64,000 bases of DNA. Source: Candidatus Bathyarchaeia archaeon. Its GTDB lineage: Archaea; Thermoproteota; Bathyarchaeia; Bathyarchaeales; Bathycorpusculaceae. The DNA lies in NCBI GenBank assembly GCA_041447175.1, contig CP166960.1, positions 319,265 to 383,264 on the forward strand. Direction: 5' to 3'. The notes below the pieces were generated by a model. It saw only the letters and a program-made list of their open reading frames with translations. It had not been told where the DNA came from and made no database searches. The translations under genes and the position numbers were made by a program. Below, piece by piece: positions 50,299 to 58,971 of the stretch (positions within the stretch are counted from its first letter, which is position 1; each line of letters starts with the position of its first letter).

Positions 50299-51840
50299 TT
50301 ACACCGTTACGGCTGTGTAACCTTTCTTTTCTAATTTCTCCAGAACCATTGCTAACCCTTCAGCATCCTGACCTGAAGAAGGCACAACGGTGATTATTGC
50401 GGGTGGTGGGATGTGTTCTGTAACTTTTGATAATGCTCTAATAGCCGGGTTATTTGCTGTTTCTTGCTGGTGCGCTTGATATTCCAACTGCAGCATACCC
50501 AACAGCCGCTGAGACGCTTCTACATCTGCTTGCCCCAGTTGGCTCATAGTTCTTTTTAGTCTCCAAGCCTCAGTTGATTGTAAAAACCTCTCCGCTGGTT
50601 CCATATGCGTTATTTTTTCTGAAAGCTTTAACGTTTTTTTAAGTGCTTCTCGTGGGTTAACATGTCGCGATACTGCAAAAACTTCTTTATAATTATAGAC
50701 GGCCAAAGCAGTTGTCAAGGACTCGTTAGCTAACGTTAATGCAGTCATCACAAAATTAGACACCAACACATCCGCTTCCTCCGCGTCTTTCACCGTTAAA
50801 TTCGCGGCGATTATTGCGGGTTGCCCTTGAAAGTCTGCAAACTCTTTTGATACCAACTCGTTAAGCCTAACCGAATGCTTCCAATCCACATCCCTCAGTT
50901 TATCTCCAGCTTGGAACATCCTGCTGCCTTGATACTCTCCTCCTCTTTTAGCCGCCCTCAGCACTTTGTCGGGAAAAACGACGGTTGTGAGTGAAATTCC
51001 TGATGCTGTTTGTTCAAGGAATTTTTTTGCCAGCCACTGGGCATATTTAGCCTTCGGAATAATGTGGAGTTCAACGGGCTGCAGTTTTTGGTTTGTCTTG
51101 GTTAATCCCCATGGATCCATGGTTGTTGCCTGTATCTGAAGGGTGGATGGTCCTGCAAGCGGTGGGGTGAACCTTAATCTGATGTTCGTTTTGCCTTTTT
51201 TTTGCAATTCAAAGTTTGTGGGCTCAACCTGAACCCATGGCTCCTGTGGGTTAAGGAAAACTGTCAATGGTGCACCTGCTTTTCCATGCAGTGTTATGAG
51301 TTGGTTTTGGGTGTCGCCGACTAAACTTCTGCTAAACGTTTTGGCTTCTGTTAGCGGTGCTTTGGGCACCTTGATGGTGATGTAGCTTAAAATGGCGGTG
51401 ATGTACACCATTAAAATGGCTGTAGTTAATGCCAAAGTCTGATTCCATAGCAGAAATGACGCTGCCGACAAGACAATTAACGCTGTTGTTAGAGCCGTTA
51501 GGGTTAGGGTGGCTTTTTTTCCTGTTTTTTGGGGGGGGCTAAACACGTGTGTTTTTGTGTTTTCTTTTAGGTTTTGGTCCAGCAGGTAAAGGGCTGGAAT
51601 AATAACCAGCGGAGAGAGGTTTCCAGCTAAAGGTTCCAGTATTAGTGGCGTGAAGACGAGGGTGCTTATGGTTGATGGTAGCGTTAGGGTTATTCTTGGC
51701 GGTTTGTATACGGTGTAGAGTTGGAGGACAAATAGAATCAGCGCTATGTACAACTGTGGGGGCGGAGAAAAAAGAATCGCCAACAAAAAAACTGCCAGCA
51801 AGTACGCATTGACGAAATTTTTGGTTGTGAGCAGTGCCAT
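50299..51840 (-). CDS. DUF58 membrane protein
   Basis: A 513-residue protein. Two pairs of N-terminal membrane helices (about 10-75 and 113-153) are followed by a beta domain (FSRSLVGDTQNQLITLHGKAGAP...), then the DUF58 core: RAAKRGGEYQGSRMFQAGDKLRDVDWKHSVRLNELVSKEFADFQGQPAIIAANLTV with the GxxxRxYxxGDxxRxIdWk signature in the form GEYQGSRMFQAGDKLRDVDWK. A von Willebrand-A-like domain forms the end. DUF58 proteins work with MoxR ATPases in maturation or assembly of surface or enzyme complexes. It is the last gene of the minus-strand operon, 12 nt after moxR. Confidence 0.9.
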   Translation of the reverse strand: MALLTTKNFVNAYLLAVFLLAILFSPPPQLYIALILFVLQLYTVYKPPRITLTLPSTISTLVFTPLILEPLAGNLSPLVIIPALYLLDQNLKENTKTHVFSPPQKTGKKATLTLTALTTALIVLSAASFLLWNQTLALTTAILMVYITAILSYITIKVPKAPLTEAKTFSRSLVGDTQNQLITLHGKAGAPLTVFLNPQEPWVQVEPTNFELQKKGKTNIRLRFTPPLAGPSTLQIQATTMDPWGLTKTNQKLQPVELHIIPKAKYAQWLAKKFLEQTASGISLTTVVFPDKVLRAAKRGGEYQGSRMFQAGDKLRDVDWKHSVRLNELVSKEFADFQGQPAIIAANLTVKDAEEADVLVSNFVMTALTLANESLTTALAVYNYKEVFAVSRHVNPREALKKTLKLSEKITHMEPAERFLQSTEAWRLKRTMSQLGQADVEASQRLLGMLQLEYQAHQQETANNPAIRALSKVTEHIPPPAIITVVPSSGQDAEGLAMVLEKLEKKGYTAVTV

Positions 51841-51852
51841 TTAGCTTCACTG

Positions 51853-52797
51853 TTAGTCTATTTTTGGGACTGGAACCTCTTTTAGCAGCCTTTCAATAAT
51901 GATTTTGGGGGTTATGTCTTCCATTTCTGCCTCAGGTTTTATTCGTATTCGATGAGTGAGCACTGAAGGCACCAATTTTTTCACGTCGTCGGGTATGACG
52001 TAGTCTCTTGTTTGTAGAAACGCCAACGTTCTGGAACCTTTGAACAAGGCTATACTTGCTCTGGTGCTGGGGCCTGTTATGACGTCGGGGTCTTGGCGGG
52101 CTTGCCTGACAAGCGAACTTATGTAGTCGTTGACTTTCGGGGCGACATAAACCTTCTTTACTTCTCGTTGTAGCTGCAAAATCTCGTCAAGGGTAACAAC
52201 GGCTTTCAAGTCGGGGTCTTCAATGTAATCCAGATTTGCCACAACTTGCTTCTCTTCCTCTTTGCTTAGGTAATCGCTCCAGACTCTGAACATGAATCTG
52301 TCTACTTGGACCTCTGCTAAGGGATATGTTCCTTCGGATCCGTGGGGGAGTTGGCTAGCAATAACCATGAATGGTTTTGGAAGTGGGTGGGTTTTTCCTT
52401 CAATGGTTACTTGTTTTTCTTGCATGGCTTCAACGAGGGCTGCTTGGGTTCTGGGTGTGGTTCGGTTGAGTTCGTCGGTCAATACAATGTTGGCAAATAA
52501 TGGTCCAGAGACGAAGCGTGACCCGCCGTTGAGAGCGTAGAGGTAGAATCCTGTTACGTCGGCAGGTAGCATGTCTGGCGTGAATTGTATGCGTTTGAAT
52601 TCTCCGTTTATGACTTGGGCAAATGTTTTTGCCAGCAGAGTTTTTGCTGTTCCAGGCAGTCCTTCGATTAGGATGTGTCCTTCGCTGATGAGTGCTACCA
52701 GCAGCATTTCTTTCATTTCGTCCTTGCCTATAACGACCTTTGATACTTCATTTAAAATTCTGTCTGGAACATTTAGTGTTTCAAAGTTTTCTCCCAA
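51853..52797 (-). CDS. MoxR-family AAA+ ATPase
   Basis: A 314-residue chaperone-like ATPase. Walker A GLPGTAKT (46-53), Walker B IVLTDELNR (104-112), sensor 1 around PFMVIASQLP and the sensor 2 Arg in GPSTRASIALFKGSRTLA are intact. It acts with the DUF58 product to remodel a target protein by ATP hydrolysis. Its 5' end overlaps the DUF4350 gene by 17 nt. Confidence 0.95.
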   Translation of the reverse strand: MGENFETLNVPDRILNEVSKVVIGKDEMKEMLLVALISEGHILIEGLPGTAKTLLAKTFAQVINGEFKRIQFTPDMLPADVTGFYLYALNGGSRFVSGPLFANIVLTDELNRTTPRTQAALVEAMQEKQVTIEGKTHPLPKPFMVIASQLPHGSEGTYPLAEVQVDRFMFRVWSDYLSKEEEKQVVANLDYIEDPDLKAVVTLDEILQLQREVKKVYVAPKVNDYISSLVRQARQDPDVITGPSTRASIALFKGSRTLAFLQTRDYVIPDDVKKLVPSVLTHRIRIKPEAEMEDITPKIIIERLLKEVPVPKID

Positions 52798-53686
52798 GTT
52801 TTTCCTTCCTCCACCAAATTGGTCTTAACGCTATTGCTAATGCAACCGCTATTAAGGTTAATGTCGCCAACGGATTCGAAACTGCGCCGTAAACCTCACT
52901 CAGGCTTTTTTTCGCTTCCTCCAAAGCGGTTTTTGGTAAATGAGTTTGGTCAACAAAAACCTGCGGTTTTTCATCTTGAAACGAGGCAACGTTTTGGATG
53001 AATTGGCTGTTGTCTCCCATTTTTATCATGCCGTTAGTTAACATACTAGGGTCAGCTACCGCGATTACTACGCCTTGGTTTATTCTCTGGTAGGCGACAA
53101 CGGGTAATGGTCCGTTGCTTTCGTTTGTGTTCCACTCTTCGTTGCCGTTGGTACCTGAGAAGCTGAAAGTGGAAGAGTATGCTACCACGATGGCGTCTGC
53201 AGTGTTATTTAGGCTGGTTGCATGATTGAGAATTATGTTGCTGACGTTGTTTGTCATTGGGCTTTGGGTGAAGTCTGTTATCTTCGGAAACCACTTATTT
53301 TGGTAATCAAACAATGGGTCCAAAAGGGGTTCTCCCGTGAACTTCATGTTTACACCTAAGTCGCCCAGAACCTGATTTCCATAGCCATAGTCATCCATTA
53401 CTACTAACGTCCCACCATCATTGACGTAACTTTTCAGCTGCCTAAGTTCAGCCTCCGAAAACGGTTCATACGGAACCAAAAACAGGGTGGTTCCAAGTGG
53501 ATTTACGGGTAACTCGTTAAATGCCTTTAGCGGAGTGGTGTTTTCTTGGCTCTCGACCGTGGTTAGTCCGTTCCAGAAAGGGTTTTCAACTCCAAAGTCG
53601 CCGTTTGGTGGAAAACCCCAAATTAAAACAAGCATAGCCAAACCAATAACTACCGTGGTGGTGAGTAAACATAAGCTCGTTTTCAT
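52781..53686 (-). CDS. DUF4350-domain membrane protein
   Basis: A 301-residue protein. An N-terminal signal/anchor helix (4-23), an extracellular DUF4350 glutamine-amidotransferase-like domain (about 50-250: FLVPYEPFSEAELRQLKSYVNDGGTLVVMDDYGYGNQVLGDLGV), and a C-terminal helix (about 270-290) with basic end RPIWWRKEKLG. The family always occurs with MoxR/DUF58 genes, probably as their membrane partner. Its start ATG overlaps the stop of the preceding gene (ATGA). Confidence 0.87.
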   Translation of the reverse strand: MKTSLCLLTTTVVIGLAMLVLIWGFPPNGDFGVENPFWNGLTTVESQENTTPLKAFNELPVNPLGTTLFLVPYEPFSEAELRQLKSYVNDGGTLVVMDDYGYGNQVLGDLGVNMKFTGEPLLDPLFDYQNKWFPKITDFTQSPMTNNVSNIILNHATSLNNTADAIVVAYSSTFSFSGTNGNEEWNTNESNGPLPVVAYQRINQGVVIAVADPSMLTNGMIKMGDNSQFIQNVASFQDEKPQVFVDQTHLPKTALEEAKKSLSEVYGAVSNPLATLTLIAVALAIALRPIWWRKEKLGRKL

Positions 53687-55644
53687 TTCTGCAGCACCTT
53701 TATGATGTTGGAAACGTGCAGTTGGGCTTTGGCAACGTCTTTATCGTTTGGCATATGTGGAGCGTACAAGGTTTTCTCCGCTAACCCCGTTAACTGTGCA
53801 AATGAATCCGCGGCGTCGCCAATTTTTGACTGTGTCTGCTGCAGAAACTCCCGCAGCGTCATCTGTGTTTCCAGTTTGTTTCCAGTTGCTGCTTCTACTG
53901 TGCCTAAAGCTTTGAGGTATGCGTCTATAATTTTGCCTTTTGTTCCTTTTGGCTTGAATTCAGGTTTGAGAACAGGGCTTTGGGGTGCTACGGTTGGGGC
54001 TGTAGGTGTGTTGGTTGTTGCCTCTTCAGGAGGTTTGGGTTTGTTAGCTTTGAAATTGGGTTTAGCCACTCTTGTGTATAGTAGTGCTCCAAGGGCAATG
54101 CATGCGGTTGATGCAACCCCTACATTTGCGGAGCTGACGACGAAAATTTTAACGGTTTCTTGGGTTGAGGAGCACCATGGTTCTGCGGGGTTGACGGTTA
54201 TGCTTAGATCTTGAACCCCCACAAGTACCGTGTTCAATGGGATGTTTATTGTTGCGTTAAAGCTTCCGTCTGGGGCTGTTTTCACTGTGACGTAGGTGGC
54301 TGCGACGGCGAGGTTAACTTCCGCGTTCTGAAGGGGTATGGTTGCTGATGCTGCTTTGCCCTCAACGAAAAGTTCTGTTGGTAACAGCACAAAAGTGGGT
54401 GCTTGAACCTGTATTTTTGTGGCGATTTTTTCCACGGTTAGGGTAGCTGTTTGGGTGGTTCCTTGGTAGATGTCTAGAGCTTCAACCGTTAAGGTTATTT
54501 GGTGTTTTCCTGTGGGCGTTAGGGAACTTATGGTGGGTTGCATTTCAAAGAAGCCGTTTTTGTCGGTTTTCCCTTGTGTCAATAAAATGTTATCCAGAAG
54601 AACTTTTATGGTTCTTTGCGGTGCAGTTTTTCCGTCTCCGGTTGTGACGTTGCCGTTTATGTTTGTCGGCAGTCCTGGGTAGGCTTTGTCCGCAACATTG
54701 AGGTGCAAGGCTGTTTGGTAATAAAAGATGATGAGCGTTACGGTGGGGCTTAAAGCAGCTAAGTAACATTCGCGGTCGTCACTGGTTGGCGTGTAGACAA
54801 CTCTGAGGGTCATGTTGTGAATGTACCTGTAAGGTATCTGCACGACGGCTTGGTATTTCCCTTCGGGGTCGGTTTTTGCTGTTGCCGCCTGTTGGTCATT
54901 CAAAAAAAGCGTTACTTCTCTGTTTGGGAGATTCTGGCTGGGTGCTTTGAGCGTTCCTGATGCCATAATTTGTTCACCGACAAAGACTATTGTTGCGTTA
55001 ACGTTGAGGGTTAACTGTGTGGGTAGCAGGTTGGTGTCGATTTGTTGCATTTCGCTGTTAAGGGTCGTCAAAAGTTCGTGGTATCTTTGCAGAAGTTTCG
55101 TTAGTTGCTGGAGGATGGTTTGGAGCCGGCTGTAGGCTTCTCTGATTTTGTTCTGTGTTGGTTCAGCAAATACGCCTATTTTTTTGCTCAGTGTGACGGT
55201 GGCTTCTTGGATGTCGTCTAAAAGAATCTGGGCTTTGGCGGCAAGGATGCCTGCTTCTTTGAGTGTTTGGTTTGCCTCGGAGAGTTGATTCTGATTTAGC
55301 AGGGTTTGGGCTTGGTTTAGCTGTACTTCAAGGCTGTTGAGGGTGCTGGTTAATTGTTGCGTGAGGTTGTTGAACCGGTTAATTATGTACTGTGCGTCTT
55401 CGGGTATTGAGAGGTAATTGAGTTTGTCGATAAGACTGCTTGCATTTTGGTAATCTTTTGATGCGACAAGCGCCAGTATATCCGCGTAGTTTGTGAGGAA
55501 AGCATATCCGTCAAGAGTGTTTTCGGCGGTGCTGGGGTCTTCATGAGGCACATATGCACCTTTGCCTTGCGCTGTCATGGGAAGGGTGACTGTGGCTAAA
55601 ATAAGGGTCAGAAGTACCAAGGTAGCTGCTGTGAATGTTTTCAA
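53683..55644 (-). CDS. Large surface protein with coiled coil, Ig-like domains and DUF4129 tail
   Basis: TTG 55644 is chosen because GGGAGG lies 10 nt upstream; the frame is open to a TTG at 55662, but that would put the ribosome site inside the gene. After a signal peptide come a helical coiled coil (about 40-200, LTSTLNSLEVQLNQAQTLLNQNQ...), three to four Ig-like/transthyretin-like repeats (about 205-500, each with DPEGKYQAVV or DKNGFF type turns), a membrane helix and a cytoplasmic DUF4129-like domain (YLKALGTVEAATGNKLETQMTLREFL...FAQLTGLAEKTLYAP). Here DUF4129 is fused to a bacterial-transglutaminase-free ectodomain. Confidence 0.83.
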   Translation of the reverse strand: MKTFTAATLVLLTLILATVTLPMTAQGKGAYVPHEDPSTAENTLDGYAFLTNYADILALVASKDYQNASSLIDKLNYLSIPEDAQYIINRFNNLTQQLTSTLNSLEVQLNQAQTLLNQNQLSEANQTLKEAGILAAKAQILLDDIQEATVTLSKKIGVFAEPTQNKIREAYSRLQTILQQLTKLLQRYHELLTTLNSEMQQIDTNLLPTQLTLNVNATIVFVGEQIMASGTLKAPSQNLPNREVTLFLNDQQAATAKTDPEGKYQAVVQIPYRYIHNMTLRVVYTPTSDDRECYLAALSPTVTLIIFYYQTALHLNVADKAYPGLPTNINGNVTTGDGKTAPQRTIKVLLDNILLTQGKTDKNGFFEMQPTISSLTPTGKHQITLTVEALDIYQGTTQTATLTVEKIATKIQVQAPTFVLLPTELFVEGKAASATIPLQNAEVNLAVAATYVTVKTAPDGSFNATINIPLNTVLVGVQDLSITVNPAEPWCSSTQETVKIFVVSSANVGVASTACIALGALLYTRVAKPNFKANKPKPPEEATTNTPTAPTVAPQSPVLKPEFKPKGTKGKIIDAYLKALGTVEAATGNKLETQMTLREFLQQTQSKIGDAADSFAQLTGLAEKTLYAPHMPNDKDVAKAQLHVSNIIKVLQK

Positions 55645-55946
55645 AAGAAGGTGACCTCCCAAGTTATCTCCAGAACCTTCAACATAAAGATGACCAAAAA
55701 GACCGCAAAGAGGGCGTAGCTGAGGAGGTTTAAGGTTTTTTGGGTTTTAGGCTGTAGGGGCGAATGCAGTAACGTTAGTGTAAAATATTCCAATATGTAC
55801 AGGGCGACGTAAAGGTCAAGGTTGTTGACGCTTAAAAACGAAAGGGCAACCGTGGTGAACGTGTAAGTAACGGCTAATGAGGCGAGGTATCTTTCGAGTT
55901 TTCTCAGAAGCTTTGCCCCGCCACAATTTTTAATTCCACCACACAT
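55641..55946 (-). CDS. Small membrane protein, 101 aa
   Basis: Two or three hydrophobic helices (YLASLAVTYTFTTVALSFLSV, LYVALYILEYFTLTLLHS, LLSYALFAVFLVIFMLKVLEI) joined by a short basic loop. The start is uncertain: ATG 55946 overlaps the preceding gene by 43 nt, and the first 14 residues (CGGIKNCGGAK) look non-native. It lies tightly in the operon between the 258-aa and DUF4129 genes, so a role within the same membrane complex is likely. No family recognised. Confidence 0.6.
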   Translation of the reverse strand: MCGGIKNCGGAKLLRKLERYLASLAVTYTFTTVALSFLSVNNLDLYVALYILEYFTLTLLHSPLQPKTQKTLNLLSYALFAVFLVIFMLKVLEITWEVTFF

Positions 55947-56680
55947 TTACCTCTGAGATGCTGTTCGCTGTTCACCAAAACGGGTTTGTTTAGAACTTCA
56001 GCCGTCACCGAAGCCACAATCGACGCCAACGGGGTGCCTAAACTCTCGTACACCCACATCTTGCGGTGCTCCAAACGTGGATTACCCACTTCAACCAAAA
56101 TCTTTTCACCCTCCATGGCGACGCATGTGCTGTCTGCCAAGTTGATGGTGCCTGCAAGAACGGTTGTGAGGGCGGCTTCCACGTCTCCTGCGTTTGCTGC
56201 GGAGTGGGGTTTTGGAGGGGTTGTTTTTGCGGCTTCTGAGCCGGGTGTGGTGACTAGTAAGCCTACGTCTTCGGGGTTTGGACCATGTTTGACGATGAGG
56301 CGGTTGGGCAGGACGGTTTTTTCCAGTTTGGGTGGGTGGGGGTTTGAGTGGAGGGGGATGAGGGCTTGGGGTTTGCCGCTTGTCATGGTGGAGGGTAAGT
56401 AGATGGCTTTGGACTTTAGGCCTATTTCTTCGATGAGGGCTGCTATGTTTTCGATTCCAGCCTGCATGAGTAGGGCGGTGGCTTCAGGTGGGATTTTTGG
56501 TTGTCCTCTTCCTATGGTGTATGCTATGCTTGCGAGTATGATTGTGGAGATGCCTAGCGCGGTTAAGGGGGTGGATTGTAGGATGAGGTGTGCGGTGGCG
56601 GCGAGGAGGGTGCCTGTTATAGCTAAGCCTGCTCCAAGCATAGTGTAGTAGCTTTTAATTGTCTTCACTGCATACACCAT
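55904..56680 (-). CDS. Membrane-anchored protein of unknown function, 258 aa
   Basis: Two N-terminal helices (about 13-32 and 36-54) anchor a soluble domain of 200 residues with repeated strands: AIYLPSTMTSGKPQALIPLHSNPHPPKLEKTVLPNRLIVKHGPNPEDVGLLVTTPG, then SAANAGDVEAALTTVLAGTINLADSTCVAMEGEKILVEVGNPR. The composition points to a cytoplasmic alpha/beta domain. I do not recognise a family; its constant place next to MoxR-type genes suggests a regulator or scaffold. It overlaps the YdjM-like gene by 26 nt. Confidence 0.65.
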   Translation of the reverse strand: MVYAVKTIKSYYTMLGAGLAITGTLLAATAHLILQSTPLTALGISTIILASIAYTIGRGQPKIPPEATALLMQAGIENIAALIEEIGLKSKAIYLPSTMTSGKPQALIPLHSNPHPPKLEKTVLPNRLIVKHGPNPEDVGLLVTTPGSEAAKTTPPKPHSAANAGDVEAALTTVLAGTINLADSTCVAMEGEKILVEVGNPRLEHRKMWVYESLGTPLASIVASVTAEVLNKPVLVNSEQHLRGKCVVELKIVAGQSF

Positions 56681-57275
56681 TAGTTTTGTTCTGAGTCAGA
56701 TTTATGTTTGTTCTGGTTAATTTCAATGATTCATCAGTGTGGTTATCTTCCTTTTTAACACTTGTTCGAATTCCGAACTTTGAAAAAACTAACGCCACAA
56801 AAAGCATAATCACCACCGCTACACTTTGCGTTGACGCTGCCGCAACATCGATTATGGCGTTAGGGTAAGATATCTCCTGTTGGATGAATTGAACTTTAAC
56901 TGTTGATATGGGCACTATGCCTTGCTGTGTAACATTTAGGCCGACATTTACTCCGTAGCCCATGTTTGTTAATGGCCACAAAATGCCCACTGGGCCGCCA
57001 AAGAAATCCAGCATAAGATGACTCAAATAAAACAGCGATGCTAAAAACAAGATTTCCCCGTACGGTTTCCAGCCGCGTTTTCGAGTGCAAACCCACGCCA
57101 CCACCATGATGGCTATGGGGATGAAGATTGTGTGCAGGTACAGGCGGTGGGCATTAAATGCAGTGTCCAAATCGGGAATGACCGCTATTGGCGCAAGCAG
57201 CAGGGCTTTTTTTACGCTTACCCCTGCAATTATCGCCAGCATTGCCGGAATAACCATATGAAAAACTATGTCCAA
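56655..57275 (-). CDS. YdjM/LexA-binding-type inner-membrane hydrolase-like protein
   Basis: A 206-residue protein with four membrane helices. His 6, the motif IPDLD (33-37), HRLYLHT (43-49) and SHLMLDFFGG (85-94) give the His/Asp set of the YdjM family (PF04307), presumed metal-dependent hydrolases. In other organisms YdjM-type proteins influence envelope lipids. The C-terminal 30 residues are hydrophilic and Asn/Thr-rich. Overlaps its upstream neighbour by 10 nt. Confidence 0.82.
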   Translation of the reverse strand: MDIVFHMVIPAMLAIIAGVSVKKALLLAPIAVIPDLDTAFNAHRLYLHTIFIPIAIMVVAWVCTRKRGWKPYGEILFLASLFYLSHLMLDFFGGPVGILWPLTNMGYGVNVGLNVTQQGIVPISTVKVQFIQQEISYPNAIIDVAAASTQSVAVVIMLFVALVFSKFGIRTSVKKEDNHTDESLKLTRTNINLTQNKTNGVCSEDN

Positions 57276-57901
57276 TCGGTTCCCTTCAGGCTCAGTTGGT
57301 GGTAGCGGAACCTTCGTACAAGTGCCGCAAAGCCCAAGCCTTCAATTAACACTGCCAAGACAACCGTTATCGGCGGCAAAGTGATGCCCCACGGCGTATA
57401 GTTCAAAGCTAACCCCACAAGCGGCGCGATGGCCAGGCTTAAACCAATAGCTAAAGCAAACCTAACCAATCCGTCCATATCTTCGCTTTTGGGGTACAAT
57501 GCTGTCACTAGCATGGCACCTGGCAAAAACAAGACGAAGATGCCCCCAAGAACATACCTCACATACAAAAGAGGTGCAGCGTTAACTGTGAAAACGAAAA
57601 CGAACGTAACTGCAACCAGTGCGGTTAAGAACCAAAACCATGCGTTCTCCAAATTGAACATGTACCGTGTTAACGTGGATGGTGGGTTGGCTTCAGAGAG
57701 GTTTAACGACCCTTGCTTCCACATCGTGTAGACGGCTTTGGTTGCGTCTTTAGGTTTCATTTTTTTGTCGGTTACGAGGGTGTCAACAAGTTCCCCAAGC
57801 GTTGGGTTGTCCAAAGAGTCCGCTGCATCCTTAACTAGCTTCTCTAACTGTGCTACAGCGGCGTTGCTTTTCACTTCATCCTTTCTCCCATGGTATTCCA
57901 T
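57266..57901 (-). CDS. DUF1616 membrane part
   Basis: A 211-residue protein. Residues 1-80 form a cytoplasmic helical domain (LGELVDTLVTDKKMKPKDATKAVYTMWKQGSLNL) that looks like a small winged-helix unit. Four helices follow, with LYVRYVLGGIFVLFLPGAMLVTALYPK and LVRFALAIGLSLAIAPLVGLALNYTPWGI, the strongly conserved DUF1616 transmembrane signature. The usual extracellular C-terminal half of DUF1616 is lacking; a similar ectodomain is encoded by the divergent gene at 57964. It heads the minus-strand operon. Confidence 0.83.
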   Translation of the reverse strand: MEYHGRKDEVKSNAAVAQLEKLVKDAADSLDNPTLGELVDTLVTDKKMKPKDATKAVYTMWKQGSLNLSEANPPSTLTRYMFNLENAWFWFLTALVAVTFVFVFTVNAAPLLYVRYVLGGIFVLFLPGAMLVTALYPKSEDMDGLVRFALAIGLSLAIAPLVGLALNYTPWGITLPPITVVLAVLIEGLGFAALVRRFRYHQLSLKGTDWT

Positions 57902-57963
57902 TTCGTATAGAATTTTTATATATGCGTTATGTTAACATTCGACCTCGAAGAGGCGGAAAGGGC
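57902..57963 (+). promoter_or_regulatory. Divergent promoter of the two envelope operons
   Basis: TTTTTATATAT (57913-57923) is a TATA box for the plus-strand operon, whose start would be close to 57945, and GAGGCGGAAAGG precedes ATG 57964. For the minus-strand gene no separate strong TATA can be recognised within these 62 bp. Confidence 0.5.
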
Positions 57964-58935
57964 ATGAAGGTTACAAAAAAGCAGCTTGCATTGTTTCTGA
58001 TGCTAACTGCTTTGGCGCCAGCAGTTGTCTTTGTCTATGGGCAGTCTTCTGCTGTAGACGACGCATCCACCTCTGTGCACGACGCCTACAAAGTCCTCCT
58101 TAAAGCCGACAATCAAGGCGCCAACACAACTAACCTCGCCGAGCAGCTTAATCTTGCCTTAAACTTAACTTCTCAAGCTCAAACGCTAAGCTTGACCAAT
58201 CCGCAAGAAGCTCAACAGCTTGCTTTGCACGCTCAAGTCCTCGCACAAAACGTAACAGAACAAGCCTTAACATTAAAGGCTGAAGGTTTACTTCAACAGC
58301 CCGTAGCAGTTGTGGCAATTGTGGTCAGCTTGCTGTCAGTGGGCGTTGCAGTGTATTTTTGGGGTCCACCTTTTTTTTGGAAAACTTGGCTGCGCCTCAG
58401 AAAAAACTACCATGTGCAAACCAAGACTGCTTCCTCGCAGTCTACGAAGCTTATCGTGACGGGCGAACAAACCTGCGCCGCAATTTTGGCTTTAACCATC
58501 CTCCTCGCGTTTTTTGCTGTTCTGCCTTTTTTTCTGCCTAAACAAATGGGCGAGCAGTTTTCTGAACTTGGGGTTCTGGGACCAAACCTGAAACTGGCGG
58601 ATTATCCTTCTAATGTGGTTGCAGGTGACCCCTTCAAACTTAACGTTTATGTTGGGAACCAGATGGGCAAGCCCATGTACTACGAAGTACAAGTTAAGCT
58701 TGGGGACAATGCCACCGTCGTGGATCCTGCATCCACTGAGCCAATTATGCAGTTTAACAAAGTGGTGCCAAACAATGGCACTTGGCTTTTCCCTATTGAC
58801 TTGACCTTGACTCAGCCAGGCCAAAACCAACCGGTCCTGTTTGAGCTCTGGATTTACAATGAAACTACAAACCAAAACCAGTACCATGACCGATGGTGCC
58901 AAATCAGGTTTAACGTAACTTCCCCCGCAGTTTAG
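57964..58935 (+). CDS. Membrane protein with DUF1616-like ectodomain
   Basis: A 323-residue protein from ATG 57964 (the longer open frame overlaps the divergent gene). It has a signal peptide, an Ala/Leu/Gln helical repeat (about 25-110), a membrane helix (117-138), a basic loop, a second helix (about 170-190), and an ectodomain (about 200-320) beginning FSELGVLGPNLKLADYPSNVVAGDPFKLNVYVGNQ, which has the pattern of the DUF1616 outer domain. It starts the plus operon with two permeases and an ABC ATPase and may be their substrate-binding component. Confidence 0.75.
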   Translation: MKVTKKQLALFLMLTALAPAVVFVYGQSSAVDDASTSVHDAYKVLLKADNQGANTTNLAEQLNLALNLTSQAQTLSLTNPQEAQQLALHAQVLAQNVTEQALTLKAEGLLQQPVAVVAIVVSLLSVGVAVYFWGPPFFWKTWLRLRKNYHVQTKTASSQSTKLIVTGEQTCAAILALTILLAFFAVLPFFLPKQMGEQFSELGVLGPNLKLADYPSNVVAGDPFKLNVYVGNQMGKPMYYEVQVKLGDNATVVDPASTEPIMQFNKVVPNNGTWLFPIDLTLTQPGQNQPVLFELWIYNETTNQNQYHDRWCQIRFNVTSPAV

Positions 58936-58971
58936 CCGTGGAGCAACCTTTGAGACTTGGAGAAAAGGAAC

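Noticed and set aside
52292..52828. Plus-strand frames within the MoxR gene
   Set aside because: The opposite frame encodes an intact MoxR ATPase with all motifs; these frames are shadows.
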